DNA of 64,000 bases from Sanghuangporus weigelae. Lineage: Eukaryota; Basidiomycota; Agaricomycetes; Hymenochaetales; Hymenochaetaceae. The notes under the pieces are model-generated. The model made no database searches. It was not told the origin of the DNA and saw only the letters and a program-made list of their open reading frames with translations. Both the position numbers and the translations under genes were made by a program. The stretch spans positions 1,798,001-1,862,000 of the forward strand of contig CP137320.1 of NCBI GenBank assembly GCA_033182465.1, in the 5' to 3' direction. Positions 32,659 through 46,498 of the stretch are shown here, one piece after another (the stretch's first letter is position 1; each line of letters starts with the position of its first letter).

Positions 32659-35305
32659 ATGCCGCCGAAAAATCACGGGAAGGAAAAAGCTACAGGCGTC
32701 GGTGGCGAGCAGGAGGAGGAAGTCCTACAGGCTGTTATTCTCGCAGACAGCTTCAACAATCGTTTCAAGCCGCTCACGTCCCGTACGCCGAGATGTCTTT
32801 TGCCTGTGTGCAATGCGCCATTGCTCGATTGGACGTTTGAGAGTCTCGTACTTGCTGGAGTCCATGAAATATTCGTTATTTGCCGTTCCCATGCCGAACA
32901 GGTCAAAGTTGCTATTCGGTGCGTAATCTAATAAAATTTACTTGCTGTGTATGTATGCCATATTGATTGAGGCGCATATAGTGAATCAAGATGGAGTAAA
33001 CCTGGCTCAGGTATTACGATCACACCAATCGTCACTGCGAAGGAAGCCTTCTCTCCTGGAGATGCAATGCGTGACATTTACACACATGGTATTCTTTCTT
33101 CTGACTTTGTCCTCGTCCACGGGGACCTTGTCAGCAACGTGCGCATAGATGAAGTCGTTCGTCTACACAAAGAACGTCGTCGCGCAAACAGAGACACGGT
33201 TATGACTATAGTAGTCAAGGAGTCGGGTACAACTCACCGGACGAGGTAAATACTCTACCCGGCTCAATGCATGTCATGTCTAATGTGGGAGCGAATTCAC
33301 AGGCCGAGAGGTGAGACCTCCGCATTTGTCCTGGACTCAAAAACCCAGGAATGTCTCCATTACGAAGCTATAAAGGGTTACCCACCCCAGAGCCATGCGC
33401 GAATGCCTCGCGAAATTCTAAAAGAACATCCCGAGCTTGAAATTCGAAATGATCTCATTGACTGTGGTATAGACATTTGTTCGCTTGAAGTAAGTCTAAC
33501 TCATCTCCATCTGCATGTATGGTTTGACTTTGTGGATTGTTGAGGTTCCGTCGTTATTCCAAGATAATTTCGATTACCAGGACATCAGAACTGACTTCGT
33601 GCATGGCGTGTTGACCTCTGATTTACTCATGAAAAATATCTACTGTCATGTCATTTCCGATTGCTACGCTGCACGCGTCAAAGACACAAAGAGCTACGCG
33701 TCTGTTAGGTAAGACCTGCAGTAACTGCCCCTGAGTTACTGTTTTTATTAAATATGCTTTCAGCAAAGATATTCTTGCTCGCTGGACATTTTCACTGGTT
33801 CCAGATGACAATTACCCTGGCTCCTCATCGACTTCTTACGAACACACGCGAGGGAATAAATACCTCTCGATCATATCACCGCCACAGCTCGCACGCACAT
33901 CTCACATCGGTCCAATGACTTTACTCGGTCCAAGCACTTCAATAGCTTCTGACGCCCATGTTGTTCGTTCCATCCTAGGCGCGAACTGCGACATTGGGCA
34001 GGGAGCAAGCGTCGTGGATAGCATTTTATGGGACGGCGTTCAAGTCGAGCAAGGAGCTACCGTCGAGGGCAGCGTCCTTGGTAAAGGGACGACTATCTTG
34101 AAGGACTCGCGTGTAGAACGCGGATGCTTAATTGCAGATGGAGTAGTCATCGGTCCTAACGCAAGGTTAAGCAAATTATCACGCGTCTCGCAAAGAATAG
34201 ACCCAGATAACGATGATGAAGACGATGAATTGGTCGAGGTCGCCACTGGTAAGTTATCCGACGTCCCAATTTCCATTGAAGAACTAATACGTGGCCCAGC
34301 ACAAACGGACGAACTCCGAGCCTGCCTCGGGTCAAAATCAAATGGTATGATCTGGCCAGAAGAGAGCGAAAAATCGGACGAAGATGAAGATGAGGCAAAC
34401 GAACGACAAAATCAACGATTACTCCAACTAGGCGATAGCGCGTCCGATCTGGAGCTCTCAGATGAGGGCTCGATCACCTCTTCGTCTGATACAGAAGCCG
34501 AGTCTGAGTCAGAGGGCGGATTCGGTGCACTTGAGCTATCAGTCCCTTCCTCCGCGACATCGCTGGATGCATCGCAATTTGCACCATCTGCTGTGGCTGA
34601 CCTCGTGGATGCACAAGCCGAACGCGAGTTTCAAGCCGAGGTATCCGCGTCGCTTGCGCGGGCCTTCGCCGAGGGTCACTCGGTTGATAATGCTGCCGTG
34701 GAGCTCAAGACCTTACGTATGGCGAGCAACGTGCCCCTGCGTCGCGTACGCGAGGCGGTCGTTGCCGGTGTCGTCGGGCTTATACCTCTCGTAACCAATT
34801 CTGCAGTTCAGCAGCGCGCTGAGATTGCGCGAGTTATCAAACGATGGGGTCCACTTATCAATACTATTGGTGGTATCGATGCAGTAGAGACCGTGTCTAT
34901 CTTACAGGTGCATTCGAAGTAAACACATACTGATATCTATCACGAGACTCATAATCTTTCTATTTCAAGGAACATTGCTCACGCTCGCCGCATCTAGCTC
35001 TTTTCGGCCAAATTCTCGCTGCGCTCTACCAACAAGACATAGTCGAAGAGGACGACATACGCGCATGGCACGCACTACCCGAAGCAAAGGGCGAAAGTCA
35101 CGAAGGCATAACGAAAGAGAACATGCGTAAATGCTGGCTTGTGGGCGCGAAAATGATTGGGCAATTCGACGAACAAGCCGATTCCGACTCCGATTCCGAT
35201 GATGACGATTCCGATGACGAAGAAGAGCAAGAGGACAGAAAGGGAGAGGATAATAGAGAAAGTGAGGAGGAAGACGGCAGTGAAACAGCCGACGAATCCG
35301 AGTGA
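32659..35305 (+). CDS. GCD6: Translation initiation factor eIF2B subunit epsilon
   Basis: Six exons: 32659-32918, 32982-33245, 33303-33489, 33545-33708, 33764-34907, 34970-35305, giving 784 residues. It is the catalytic subunit of the guanine-exchange factor for eIF2. The N-terminal nucleotidyltransferase-like domain starts LQAVILADSFNNRFKPLTS and continues RCLLPVCNAPLLDW. Left-handed beta-helix hexapeptides follow at about 415-500 (for example IGQGASVVDSILWDGVQV). The C-terminal W2/HEAT domain (VVGLIPLVTNSAVQQ, then HCSRSPHLALFGQILAALYQ) ends in a very acidic tail (DSDSDSDDDDSDDEEE), as expected for eIF2-beta binding. A second acidic linker lies before the W2 domain. Confidence 0.96.
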
Positions 35306-36075
35306 TTGGAACGCTACCAGGCGGCATCATGAAGAAGCTGTTTGGCCGTCTTGGCTTGCCACCGGTGTCACGTATCCCCGAGAAAGCGTGTCCACAGCAC
35401 TGAAGGAAGGAAAGGTTCACAATGGCTACTGGAAACTTGGCAACTGCCAGTTCTATGCGACTTATTGCCGCAAAACTAGAGTGAACACCTCTCTCTTGAG
35501 TCAACCTGTACATTACGACGACGGTCGACTACTTTGTGGCCTAGATTAATGACTATAATGAGTAGAACAGAGAGCCAGCGTCGCAACTTCAACATAGGCT
35601 TTCTCCTCTTAGCTTGTGTTCCCGTGTTCCCGTTCACTCAGCGGTTGTAACTACGTAGGTGCCACTGTCGTTTTCAAATCCGATGCTCAATACTCGCGGA
35701 AGGAATACTAGCCAGCCGGGAAAAACGCAGCCGCCTTGAGTGTAATTTTCGGCACACTGAATATCCAATACACCATGTCGCGTGCCCAAGAAAGCTCACA
35801 GCTCTTGGCAAATTTTGTAAAATTCTTCAAGAATTCAAGCAAACTAAACTGAGAAACCGCTGAAGCCCGCCCCGCTAAAGCGATGATCACGCAACAGCAA
35901 TATAACAATAGGTGGGTATCCGTCGTGAAATAACATTGCGTATCATGCACAACTAATGATGTGGGAACATGATATCAGGAATTAAAAGGAAAACGTAAGA
36001 GATGTCCAAGCTCGATGCACGAAGGGAGTATCAAACGATTCCTCGTGTTTTCGACGTGCACGCGATGCGTCCGCT
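35306..36075. other. Convergent intergenic region, 770 nt
   Basis: Between the stops of the eIF2B epsilon and PMP3 genes. Short frames on either strand show no conserved features. I see no gene here. Confidence 0.55.
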
Positions 36076-36543
36076 CTAGTACTTTAGAATGATATACAGA
36101 GCGTGGATAATTCCTGGACTGTATGTAGGGTTAGTTGTGACTGCGGAAAAGAATAGGAGGACCGATCGTACATGTAACCCAGAATTGTCTGAGCCGAGCA
36201 AGCGAGATATGGTTAGCTAGGTGAAGAATGCCACTGCATGAAGACAAACGAAATGCGTACCAAGACGATGTTTATAAGCTGCGAGGACTGTGTCAACACA
36301 AGCCGAATTAAAAAAAGAATGAAGAACATACGAGATCAGCGCCGCAACCACGTTCCAAGAGTACTCCGATGGGAGGAAGGAAAATGGCGAGTCTGTATAC
36401 ATCGAATTAGCTAATGAGCAACAGGAGAATATGCGCAATAGCTAGACATACATAATCTGTAGCGGACATGTGAGATGGGTTTAAACAAGTGAGAAGAGCT
36501 GTGTTGTACGCACCTTGCAAATATCTGAAGTGGTGAACGGCAT
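36076..36543 (-). CDS. PMP3: Plasma membrane proteolipid 3 (PMP3/UPF0057 stress-induced peptide)
   Basis: Six tiny exons on the minus strand: 36543-36514 (30 nt), 36456-36452 (5 nt), 36392-36332 (61), 36278-36261 (18), 36188-36172 (17) and 36118-36076 (43). Introns of 57, 59, 53, 72 and 53 nt separate them. The joined frame is a 57-residue protein matching the family along its whole length: MPFTTSDICKIILAIFLPP, then GVLLERGCGADLLINIVL, TILGYIPGIIHALYIILKY. PMP3 is a two-span membrane peptide that supports plasma-membrane potential and salt tolerance. Because no exon exceeds 61 nt, no long open frame marks it, yet the near-perfect family match makes the model strong. It is divergent from the formamidase gene. 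Confidence 0.93.
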
Positions 36544-36777
36544 GGTTGTCGTTATCAGCTGAGCTGTGTAAGATGGGAGTGAAGAAATGCGAGACCGGCC
36601 TGCTTATATACCATTGCAGAACTCAAGACTAATTATTATGATTGGGGCATGACGTAGTGTCACACTTGGATTCTGACCTCATCGACCCGCAGGCCGCAGT
36701 CAACTCTCTCGGCACCATCTCTTGCCGAATGCACTTCCGCCGTCGGCTAGCCGTGCCTATTTTCCCGCGCCGCGCCT

Positions 36778-37894
36778 ATGCACATAGCCACTCACTTTAT
36801 TATGACCAACAACGACTCTGCAGTCCAGTCGCGCGCCGACATCGAATATGGCCCGTTCCCTGCTCACACACTCGACCTGCACATCCCGCATGCAGCAAGC
36901 GCACGCCCGGCCGATGCGCCTTTCCCCCTAGTCGTATTTGTCCATGGCGGTGCATGGCGCTCGTAAGTCTATCCATCCATTCTAAATTTTCTATAAGCCA
37001 GATCCACTCCTGCTCCCCTATCCGCGTAATTCTGCACCGGAATTTCCTTTAAAGTTTTTTCTTTCGAAATCGAAACTTTGTGTGTGATCTGCTTCCTTCT
37101 TTTCACCGCTTTTGGAATTATGTGCTTACCTGTCCTTCCTCCGCAGCGAGGATAAGGCAGATCATGCACAGCTCGCGACGCGCATCGCTCTCCGCACCCA
37201 ATGCTGTGTCGCCGTACCCAATTACCGCCTTTCACCACGGGATACCGCAGTAAAGCCGGAAGACGCTGTGTACCATCCGATGCATGCGCAAGACGTCCTC
37301 AGTGCATTAACTTTCCTTGGCCCCGCACCAGAGCCCGATCCTGACTCTGAATCCGATAATGGGCTTGTAAAGGCTCTTGACGCGCCGTACGATCCTAGAC
37401 GCATCTTCCTCATCGGGCACAGCTGTGGCGCGCATATACTCAGCTCTATATTCCTCGATTCTTCTGCTTCCACACCGGAGCTTACGCCGCCTCCCTTTCT
37501 TCTTTCCTCTGTGAAGGGCATTGCCGTGTCCGAGGGAATATTCGATATCGATCTCTTACTCTCGAGCTTCCCGATGTACCGTGCCTGGTTTATTGTTAAC
37601 GCATTTGGCGATCGGGATTCGTACGAGCAATCCAACGCAACGAACTACCCACTTCGCGAGGGTGGGAAACACATCCACTGGCTTGTGATCCAGTCCCCTA
37701 ACGATACGCTCGTTGATGGAAAGCAGGCAGAGTCGATGCATGAGCATCTAAAAGAGCTTGAAGCGCATAGCAAGCATGGAGACACGGTACTTAAGGACTG
37801 GTCAACCATCACTTCGGAGCACAATGAGATGCTCAAGACGAAAGAGTATAGTGATCTTATCGGTAACTGGATAAACAGCCTTCATTTCCATTGA
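36778..37894 (+). CDS. BNA7: Kynurenine formamidase-like alpha/beta hydrolase
   Basis: Two exons: 36778-36962 and 37147-37894, with an unusually long 184-nt intron, giving 310 residues. The alpha/beta-hydrolase fold shows the oxyanion motif VVFVHGGAWRS, the nucleophile elbow IGHSCGAH near residue 155, and a late acid/histidine region (QSPNDTLVDGKQ, then TSEHNEML). The HGG and GHSxGAH motifs fit arylformamidase, which hydrolyses N-formylkynurenine to kynurenine. The call is strengthened by the next two genes, kynureninase and kynurenine 3-monooxygenase. By fold alone it could be another esterase. The ATG at 36802 is an alternative start. It converges on kynureninase with only 61 nt between stops. 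Confidence 0.75.
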
Positions 37895-37955
37895 AGGTAT
37901 AAATCTGTAAATGTGGATTTCAATGCTTCTATCTAGATGGTTATATCGGATACAT

Positions 37956-40160
37956 CTAAGCTCTTGTTTTCTCGTTGTCGAGGTCGTCAAATACATTGTC
38001 TAGTGCTTGTGCTGCTTGCTCGCAGTCTTCGATGGTGTTGTACAATGGTGCTGGTGAAAGACGGATGACATCCGGCTTGCGTTCGTCGCCTATAATCCCG
38101 TGGCTTTTTAAGCCTTCGGATACACGCTGCATGAGGCCCCGGCCTGGCGGGAGTATTCCAAGAGATAATTGTGCGCCTCGTGCCTCTGGATCAAGAGGCG
38201 TAATGATCGTAAACCCTACGGTTTTTCCGTTCTCGCCGTTATCACCGCCTACTCTGCCTTCGGGTGCCTCGTCCTTCCCCTCTAGAGAAGCCTCTGCTTG
38301 TGCGCCATATCTACCGCGCACATGCTGAGGTTGAACATACCATTTCGACTTCACCAGCAGATCCATAAATCGGTCCGTGAGATGTAGCGAGCGCCTTCGT
38401 AAAGCAGGCATCATCCCGGCTTGTCGGAACACTTGAAGGCTCCCTAGTAGTGCGGCCACGCTCAATACGTCTGGGTTTGACTGCTGGAAACCCTGGGCAC
38501 CCCTAATCGCTGAAAACAAAGGTGGCATAGCAAAACGCGTCTTAGGATCGTGTCCCCACCATCCTGCAAGTCTGTAAAAAAAACTTATTAGTCTTTCACA
38601 CATCCTTACAAGCGTGATTAACTGATTTCGACGGAAGAGGAAGGGGAAATCATGTCTGACTTCAGGGGAGGTCACACTGACCTCGGTTTCTCGACATCGG
38701 CCCATTTTTCATGTATAAATAATCCAGCGATTGCTCCTGGGCCAGCGTTCAAGTACTTGTATGAGCACCATACTGCAAAATCGACGTCCCAATCGTGTAG
38801 CTGCACCGGAACATTCCCTACGGCATGTGCAAGGTCCCATCCACAAATACATCCCTGTTGTATTTAAAAAGGGGGAACAACAAAAGAAAGGACGGAGGAA
38901 TTCTGATGGTCAGCTGGTAACGATGATAGGAGGAAGCATAAATTTGCACCTTCTGTTTGGCTGCGCGTGTGATATCCTCCATCGGAAAATACTGGCCGGT
39001 ATAGTACTGCACTCCGGAGAAAAGTACGAGCGCGATCGCATGCCCCTCCCGCGCAATTACTGAAAAAATATCCTCTTTTCGGAGAGTATACTCTCCCGGA
39101 CGCGGAGAAATTGCAAGAATGGCAGTAGCCGGGTCCAGACCGTGTACCTCGGCTTGGGACGTGAATGCATACTGAGATAATTATTTGCGCTCAAATCAAC
39201 AGATCAGCCAGACGAATAAGTCCGCACATACCCAGTCGGAGGGAAAAGCCTTTGCTTCGCAGAGAATTTTGTAACGTGTCGCCGTGGGTTTATAGAAGGT
39301 GTTCATTAAAAGGTGCAGATTACTTGTGAGCGAGCCCATACACGCGACTTCGGTTTCCTTTGCTCCTAATCAGTACATCAGACCTGGAGACAGAAATGTC
39401 CAGAACGTTTGGGAATTTGTCGCGTACCAACTAGTTCAGCAAGTAGAGGATTGACATGATCCGTGATGCTTACCCAGGGACGGTCAAACGGGTGGTCAAA
39501 ATGTCCTTCCACCGCCCTGAAAGATCAAATTAAAAGGCGTCCATATGAGCGATTAGCGTCTTGGACTGGTTTAGAAAGACAAATCCGACAAAGGAGGGGA
39601 TATGCGGAAAAATACTGACCTCGTTGCCCAGACATTGATCTCTTCATGAACGATCTTCTGTGCGCGTTTCGGTAAGGCGCCTAACGAATTTCCGCATAAA
39701 TATACGCATGGCGCATCTACTGTCTATCCAGATAAGGACAGCAAGTTGTACATGCATACTCGAAGTATGTCAGTTCGTCCACAACGAACGGAAGTGGAAC
39801 GGGACAAAATCGGCAGATAGATTTCAAATATCGTGATCATCGTCACAGAGAAAACGCGCCACAGATTGTAAGATTTAATTCATTCAGTATTCCCAGAGTA
39901 GCGGGAATGCCGGTCAAGAGCAGCATATGGTCAAAAGGGTTGGAATGGCGCCAGAAGACGGCACAAGTGAGAGGAACGAAGGAAGAAGTCGGGTTTAGCG
40001 CAAGGAAGTAGAGCCGGGATTTGAATACTCAACGTTTGTCGAGCGCGACTCTGCTGCCGCCAACGACTCGGTTTGTCGGAAGCACAAACTCTGCTCTCTG
40101 CTGCGCCGCCTCAACGCCGGCGACAAATGGCTCTCTTTCAGAGGGCGAGGAGGAGGACAT
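37956..40160 (-). CDS. BNA5: Kynureninase
   Basis: Seven exons on the minus strand: 40160-40034, 39719-39620, 39516-39428, 39365-39232, 39171-38950, 38854-38682, 38571-37956, giving 486 residues. This PLP enzyme of fold type I splits 3-hydroxykynurenine (or kynurenine) into 3-hydroxyanthranilate (or anthranilate) and alanine. Family stretches are [61 protein letters not shown] and [20 protein letters not shown]. The PLP-binding lysine sits in [11 protein letters not shown] at about residue 257. Intron 1 is 314 nt, far longer than its neighbours. Its acceptor could instead be at 39717 (three bases later), and a missed small exon inside it is possible. It is divergent from the monooxygenase gene. 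Confidence 0.94.
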
Positions 40161-40322
40161 GGTGGGAATTGGCAAGTGAGATAATTTGGATCGGCTACAG
40201 GGGTGTGGGGTCCTAATCGGGCTGTCGATCAGTATTACGTCTCTACATTCTATTTTCCGAAATATTACGACCTGAGCTGAAATCGACCCACCCTTTCCAT
40301 TTACTACTGTGTCTGAGCTACG
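40161..40322. promoter_or_regulatory. Bidirectional promoter of kynureninase and kynurenine 3-monooxygenase
   Basis: Only 162 nt separate the two start codons, so both genes must draw on shared or overlapping promoter elements. No single strong motif stands out by eye. Confidence 0.6.
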
Positions 40323-42318
<1,996 letters not shown>

Positions 42319-42929
42319 AGTGAGAAAGAAGCCAAAGAATTAGAGGATAGGGGCGAAAAACTGCCCGTAAACGTCACGCACCCGGTCGACGAATGACTCT
42401 CAGCGGGGAGTATGGATTTTTGATTGATAAAAACGGGCCGGGGGAAGTGGGCGTGTAGGATACCCATAAATAAACCCATTTTTGCCTAATTCGTACGAGG
42501 ATGGTTTGTTTGTGGACGGTTATTTGTGTCCAAAAGAACGCCAACGAGGACGAACGAACCAATCAGGACAACTGTGGTCAAGTGCGGAAGAGTCTGAACA
42601 ACATTACATTTGGCCTGTCCTGAACCTATAGAGACAGCGTTGTTCACAAATACAGATAGATCAAATGAAAGCCCTAACATGATAGAAAACCGAGACTTGT
42701 GAACTGAGTATAACAAGGAGAGATCAAAACAAAAAGCTATAGATACGCAGGACAGAGAGGGAGGGTTCGAGACAGGAGTATATAGAAAGCGAATGCGTTT
42801 AGGTCATCGCGCGGATCGTGAGGGGTGGGTTGTAGAAAAGCACATCATTTATCTGCGAGACGAAGTATTCGTGGCGCGGAGAAAGAAAGGTATCGCAGCC
42901 GAGGCGCATATATCGAGCAGGGATAGCAA
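42319..42929. other. Convergent intergenic region, 611 nt
   Basis: Between the stops of the kynurenine 3-monooxygenase and AT-hook genes. I see no gene or repeat in it. Confidence 0.6.
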
Positions 42930-43471
42930 CTATTCGTTCGATGTTGATGCAGGTTTGCCACGTTTCTTCTTTGGTTCCTCCTCCTCCCCCTCCCCATCTT
43001 CGTCCTCATCGTTCTTCGGAGGTTTGGGATTCTTCGGAGGTCTCCCGCGCGGACGCTTTGGTTTCGGCTCTTCGCTCTTTGGCTAATCCAAGAGAAGGCA
43101 CGGGTTAGCACTGGTACTCACGACGAAGTACTTCCTCGGGGAGCATACCTTGGGTGGTCTGCCGCGTCTCTTTTTCGGCTCCCCAGTTGTAGTTGTCGAG
43201 GTGCCGGCAGCGGCTGTTGTCGAAGCTGAGGGGGCAGACACATCTGCAGGTTTCTTGTTTTTGCTGCCCTTCGGACGGCCGCGACCGCGCTTGACGGGGA
43301 CGGCTGGGGATGGTTCTGCTTTAGCAAGGGAAGGTGGTGCGGAGGAGCGTGAGGATCTCGATAAGCGGAGCTGATGGAAATAGGCTAACCGTGTTCCTCG
43401 CCCTCTGCCGGTTTCGCATCGTCAGTTTCTTTGGCCAGGGCTTGCGCTGGAGTCGGCGAGGTGGTCGACAT
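42930..43471 (-). CDS. Small AT-hook (HMGA-like) DNA-binding protein
   Basis: Three exons on the minus strand: 43471-43390, 43318-43149, 43082-42930, with introns of 71 and 66 nt, giving 134 residues. It has three AT-hook cores: KRGRGRPKGSKNKK, KKRRGRPPK and RPRGRPPKNPK. These are spaced by Ser/Thr/Pro-rich linkers, and an acidic patch (NDEDEDGEGEEEP) is near the C-terminus. The layout is that of HMGA-type architectural chromatin proteins, which bind the minor groove of AT-rich DNA. The second intron falls between hooks two and three. No other domain is seen. Confidence 0.85.
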
Positions 43472-44105
43472 CGTGTAGCGGGGCGAGATGGAAGGAGGAG
43501 AAGGGAGAACGCAAACGGTCTTTTATTCGCACCGAAGATATCTACATTAATATATTTGGACCGTGACCCCGAAAAACAGAATTGTTTTAAACAACCCCTT
43601 AGCTACCAATTATTATATTCCCCTTTCAAGTATTCTGTAGCACGAATTCCTCCTGTGAGATCGCGCCCGGGATATGACCGGGAAAGAAGGAGAAACGACT
43701 ATGAATTTGACTGATTTTTTTGTTGGTACTCAGGGCTCGAGATGGTCGACAAGGGCTACCTGTAGGGTAGGGCAGGGAGAGAGAGGAGGCCATGGACGGA
43801 TTTGGACTCCCACGGTTGATTTTGCCGCGAAATTGGAAGTCTTACAGGATCAAATTGGAGGACAACAAGAGAAGCCTCGACGACAGATGGGCCCATGGCC
43901 ATGTTCTCGTGATGTACATGTATGTGATACAATATCCCCCCATTTGATTTCTCAATTTCCTTCCGTCATCGATATCGCACGTAATTTATTTTCCTTCCAT
44001 TATCATCAGGATTTATTACGTAATTTGTGACAAAACGTGACATACCGTTCCCTTAGTTAAGGACACGTAGACGCGACCAGTCGATGACCTGACCAAGGCC
44101 AATCA
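43472..44105. other. Divergent intergenic region, 634 nt
   Basis: Upstream of both the AT-hook gene and the OS-9 gene. It includes an AT-rich stretch (43980-44030) and ACGTGAC near 44035. A plus-strand frame of about 118 codons has no recognisable features and is not annotated. Confidence 0.55.
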
Positions 44106-45920
44106 ATGCATCTTCACCACTTGCCACTTCCTTTGCTTGCGTTTTGCGCTTTCCCAGTCCTTTCTGCAGGTCCGCATTGGTCTCTTGCAGAGGATTTCTA
44201 TGCATTCCCGAAATACCGTGTCACGTTCTTGAATGGTCTCCCAGTCCTCAACGAAACCGCGGAACGATGGCTTCAGGTCGGACTTAGAGGTGGCGAACAA
44301 GAGTTCCTCGACCAACCATGGGACGACAGATCTCACAAATCGACGACCTTCTTACAGAGTATCGAGGACGGCGATGCTCGAGGAGTGAGTTCGCGTTTCC
44401 ATGGCGCCAATTGTGCACTTGTATTGACAATAGACAGGCGGATCAGCCTCCAGAAACAGAGATCCTTCCTCGGTCGTCTCAGTATAGGCTAGAGCGAATG
44501 CGTCTGTCTGGGAAGAAGTCTTACTTATGTATGATTCCTACCCCTGTCGAGAGTCATACAAAACCAGTCGAGGAACCTCAAATCGAAGCTTCTCCGACGC
44601 AAAGTCTGAGTCTTCTGCAGCCCTTGGCAAACACATGCATATATGTGCGTCGTCGTTCTAGTCAAAACTCAATGATGAGTCGCCTGAAATTAGTCCTCCG
44701 TAGCACCGGCAAGGATGGTTCACGTATTCTTATTGTCACAATAGCCATGTTCGCCAATTCCGTGAAATGGCGCATGCACATCCTCACCATGCAGGTTCGT
44801 CAGTACTTTTTGTCCTGTGAACAGATCAAAGCATAAACCTTCGACTCAGGCTACGTCCCGGAAGAAGATCCAGAAGTGAGAATCGTTATTTCGACGATCT
44901 CATGAATTTGCTTTTCATTATTGTTTACAGTGGGAAGCATATACTCTCGGACAAGTTCCTGCCTCTCCCGGAGAGGGCCATGAATTGACTAGCACGCAAC
45001 AGGAAGCACTAGCTAAGAGCGTGGATATTGTCAAAACAGCCGGTCACAGATACCTCGTGCAGAAATTGGGGGAAGGCACCATCTGCGATAAAACCGGGAA
45101 ACCACGCGAGATTGAAGTCCAGGTTAGTCTTCAAATTTCACAATTTCACTCCACTCTCGGATACGTCAGCTGAAGTGCCTGTTTCTGTTGACACGCCATC
45201 ATTTAGTTTCATTGTTCACAGACGATGACGGACACGATCCTTTTTGTGAAGGAGACATCGACATGTCATTACATCATGGTTATAAACACACCACGCCTTT
45301 GCGGTGAGCCAGGCTTCAAGACTCGACTTGAGCAGCGGGAAGAAGCGTTCATTCGATGCCGTGAGATTCTGGATTCTCCTGAGGACGTTGCTGCCGTCGA
45401 TAAGACATTACCACCCACGGCAAACCCTTTCATTTTCAAACACATCGCAGAGCGTCTAGACATCCCACCTCCTCCGCCTGCCATAACCGAAAAAGTTGAC
45501 AATCTGCATACCATAATCGACAAGAAGACTCAAGACATGCTAAAAGCGGCTATTGAGGCTTTCATATCGGGTACCGGCGGCAAAGCTCAACATGCCCACC
45601 CACACGAAGACGAAGATGAGAATGGCAACGGGAACGGCGAGGCTATCCTCGTCTCGGGAGAGGACGGTGACATGCTCATTGATATTGAATTCATAGATGC
45701 GGACGATACGGATGACGCGATAGACAAGATCCAAGGTATCCTGGGAAAGGCTAGTGGGAAGCTCGAGAGATTAGAAGAAGCGCTTCGCGCTGCGGGTTAC
45801 GATATCTCTGCGAGAATACCTGCTGACGCATACGAGCACGGGTCTGGGAAGGAAGAGAAGAAGCAGGACGAAAAAGCATCCGAAGGGGGCAAGAAACGGC
45901 CCATACGCGAGGAGCTGTAG
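44106..45920 (+). CDS. YOS9: ER quality-control lectin OS-9/Yos9 (MRH domain)
   Basis: Six exons: 44106-44384, 44438-44644, 44704-44794, 44850-44875 (26 nt), 44931-45122, 45207-45920, giving 502 residues. The first 21 residues are a clear signal peptide (LPLPLLAFCAFPVLSAG). The mannose-6-phosphate-receptor homology domain spans about 120-305 with paired cysteines and the sugar-binding Q-R-E-Y set: Q in HRQGWFTYSYCH, R in PREIEVQFHCS, E and Y in VKETSTCHYIMV, ending in TPRLCGEPGF. Yos9 reads trimmed N-glycans on misfolded proteins for ERAD with HRD1/HRD3. The C-terminus is acidic then basic and ends in REEL, a possible variant of the HDEL/KDEL retrieval signal. Confidence 0.93.
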
Positions 45921-46498
45921 TGCTATAAAACAAATATTGATATTAATTTACTCCTCTATCTTCGACTCGAGAAGTTGTTGTGTGTACATCCGACGAGTTG
46001 CGTATAAAATATTAATTTACTCCTCTATCTTCGACTCGAGAAGTTGTTGTGTGTACATCCGACGAGTTGCGTATAAACAAAGATGAAGTGGAATTTACTG
46101 TCCCGTGCATGACATAGGATAGGATAGTGAGCATGCGTTACTATTACAACGTCTTCTACATCCATCACACAAGTAGTTATGATAGCTTTAGATTTTCTGC
46201 TAGCGCAGTTATATAAAAGTGTGCAGAGCGGGTGGTCAGGAAAGGACAACAGGAGCAGGAGCAATGTGAGAATTGCAATGACAACTACAAAGTCGTCGTC
46301 GTCATCGCGTACAGGATTTCGGAGGTGAGAAAACCACGCTTGCATGAAAAGAACAGAATAAAAATTGACGAAGTTGAGGAAAGAACGCGCATGAGCAGAA
46401 AAAAATAGCACATCTACTATCAGGGAGGTAGAATGGACGGTGAAAGGACGGTATACATTAACGGTGCTATAACGTAAGGGTCTTGGAGGCTCCTTTCG
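45921..46498. other. Convergent intergenic region, 578 nt
   Basis: Between the stops of the OS-9 gene and the kinase gene. It holds a perfect 69-bp tandem duplication (listed separately). No gene is seen. Confidence 0.6.
45940..46077. repeat. Perfect tandem duplication, two copies of 69 bp
   Basis: Copy 1 is 45940-46008 and copy 2 is 46009-46077. I see no difference between the copies by eye. It begins 19 nt after the OS-9 stop codon, so it probably lies in that gene's 3' untranslated region. Each unit runs from ATATTAATTTACTCC to GAGTTGCGTATAAA. The identity suggests a recent event, or an assembly artefact. Confidence 0.95.

Noticed and set aside
42319-42929. Possible tRNA genes in the larger intergenic gaps
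   Set aside because: I looked for B-box-like GGTTCGANTCC words with a matching A box; the near matches (for example around 3190 and 42765) lack a partner and cannot form a cloverleaf.
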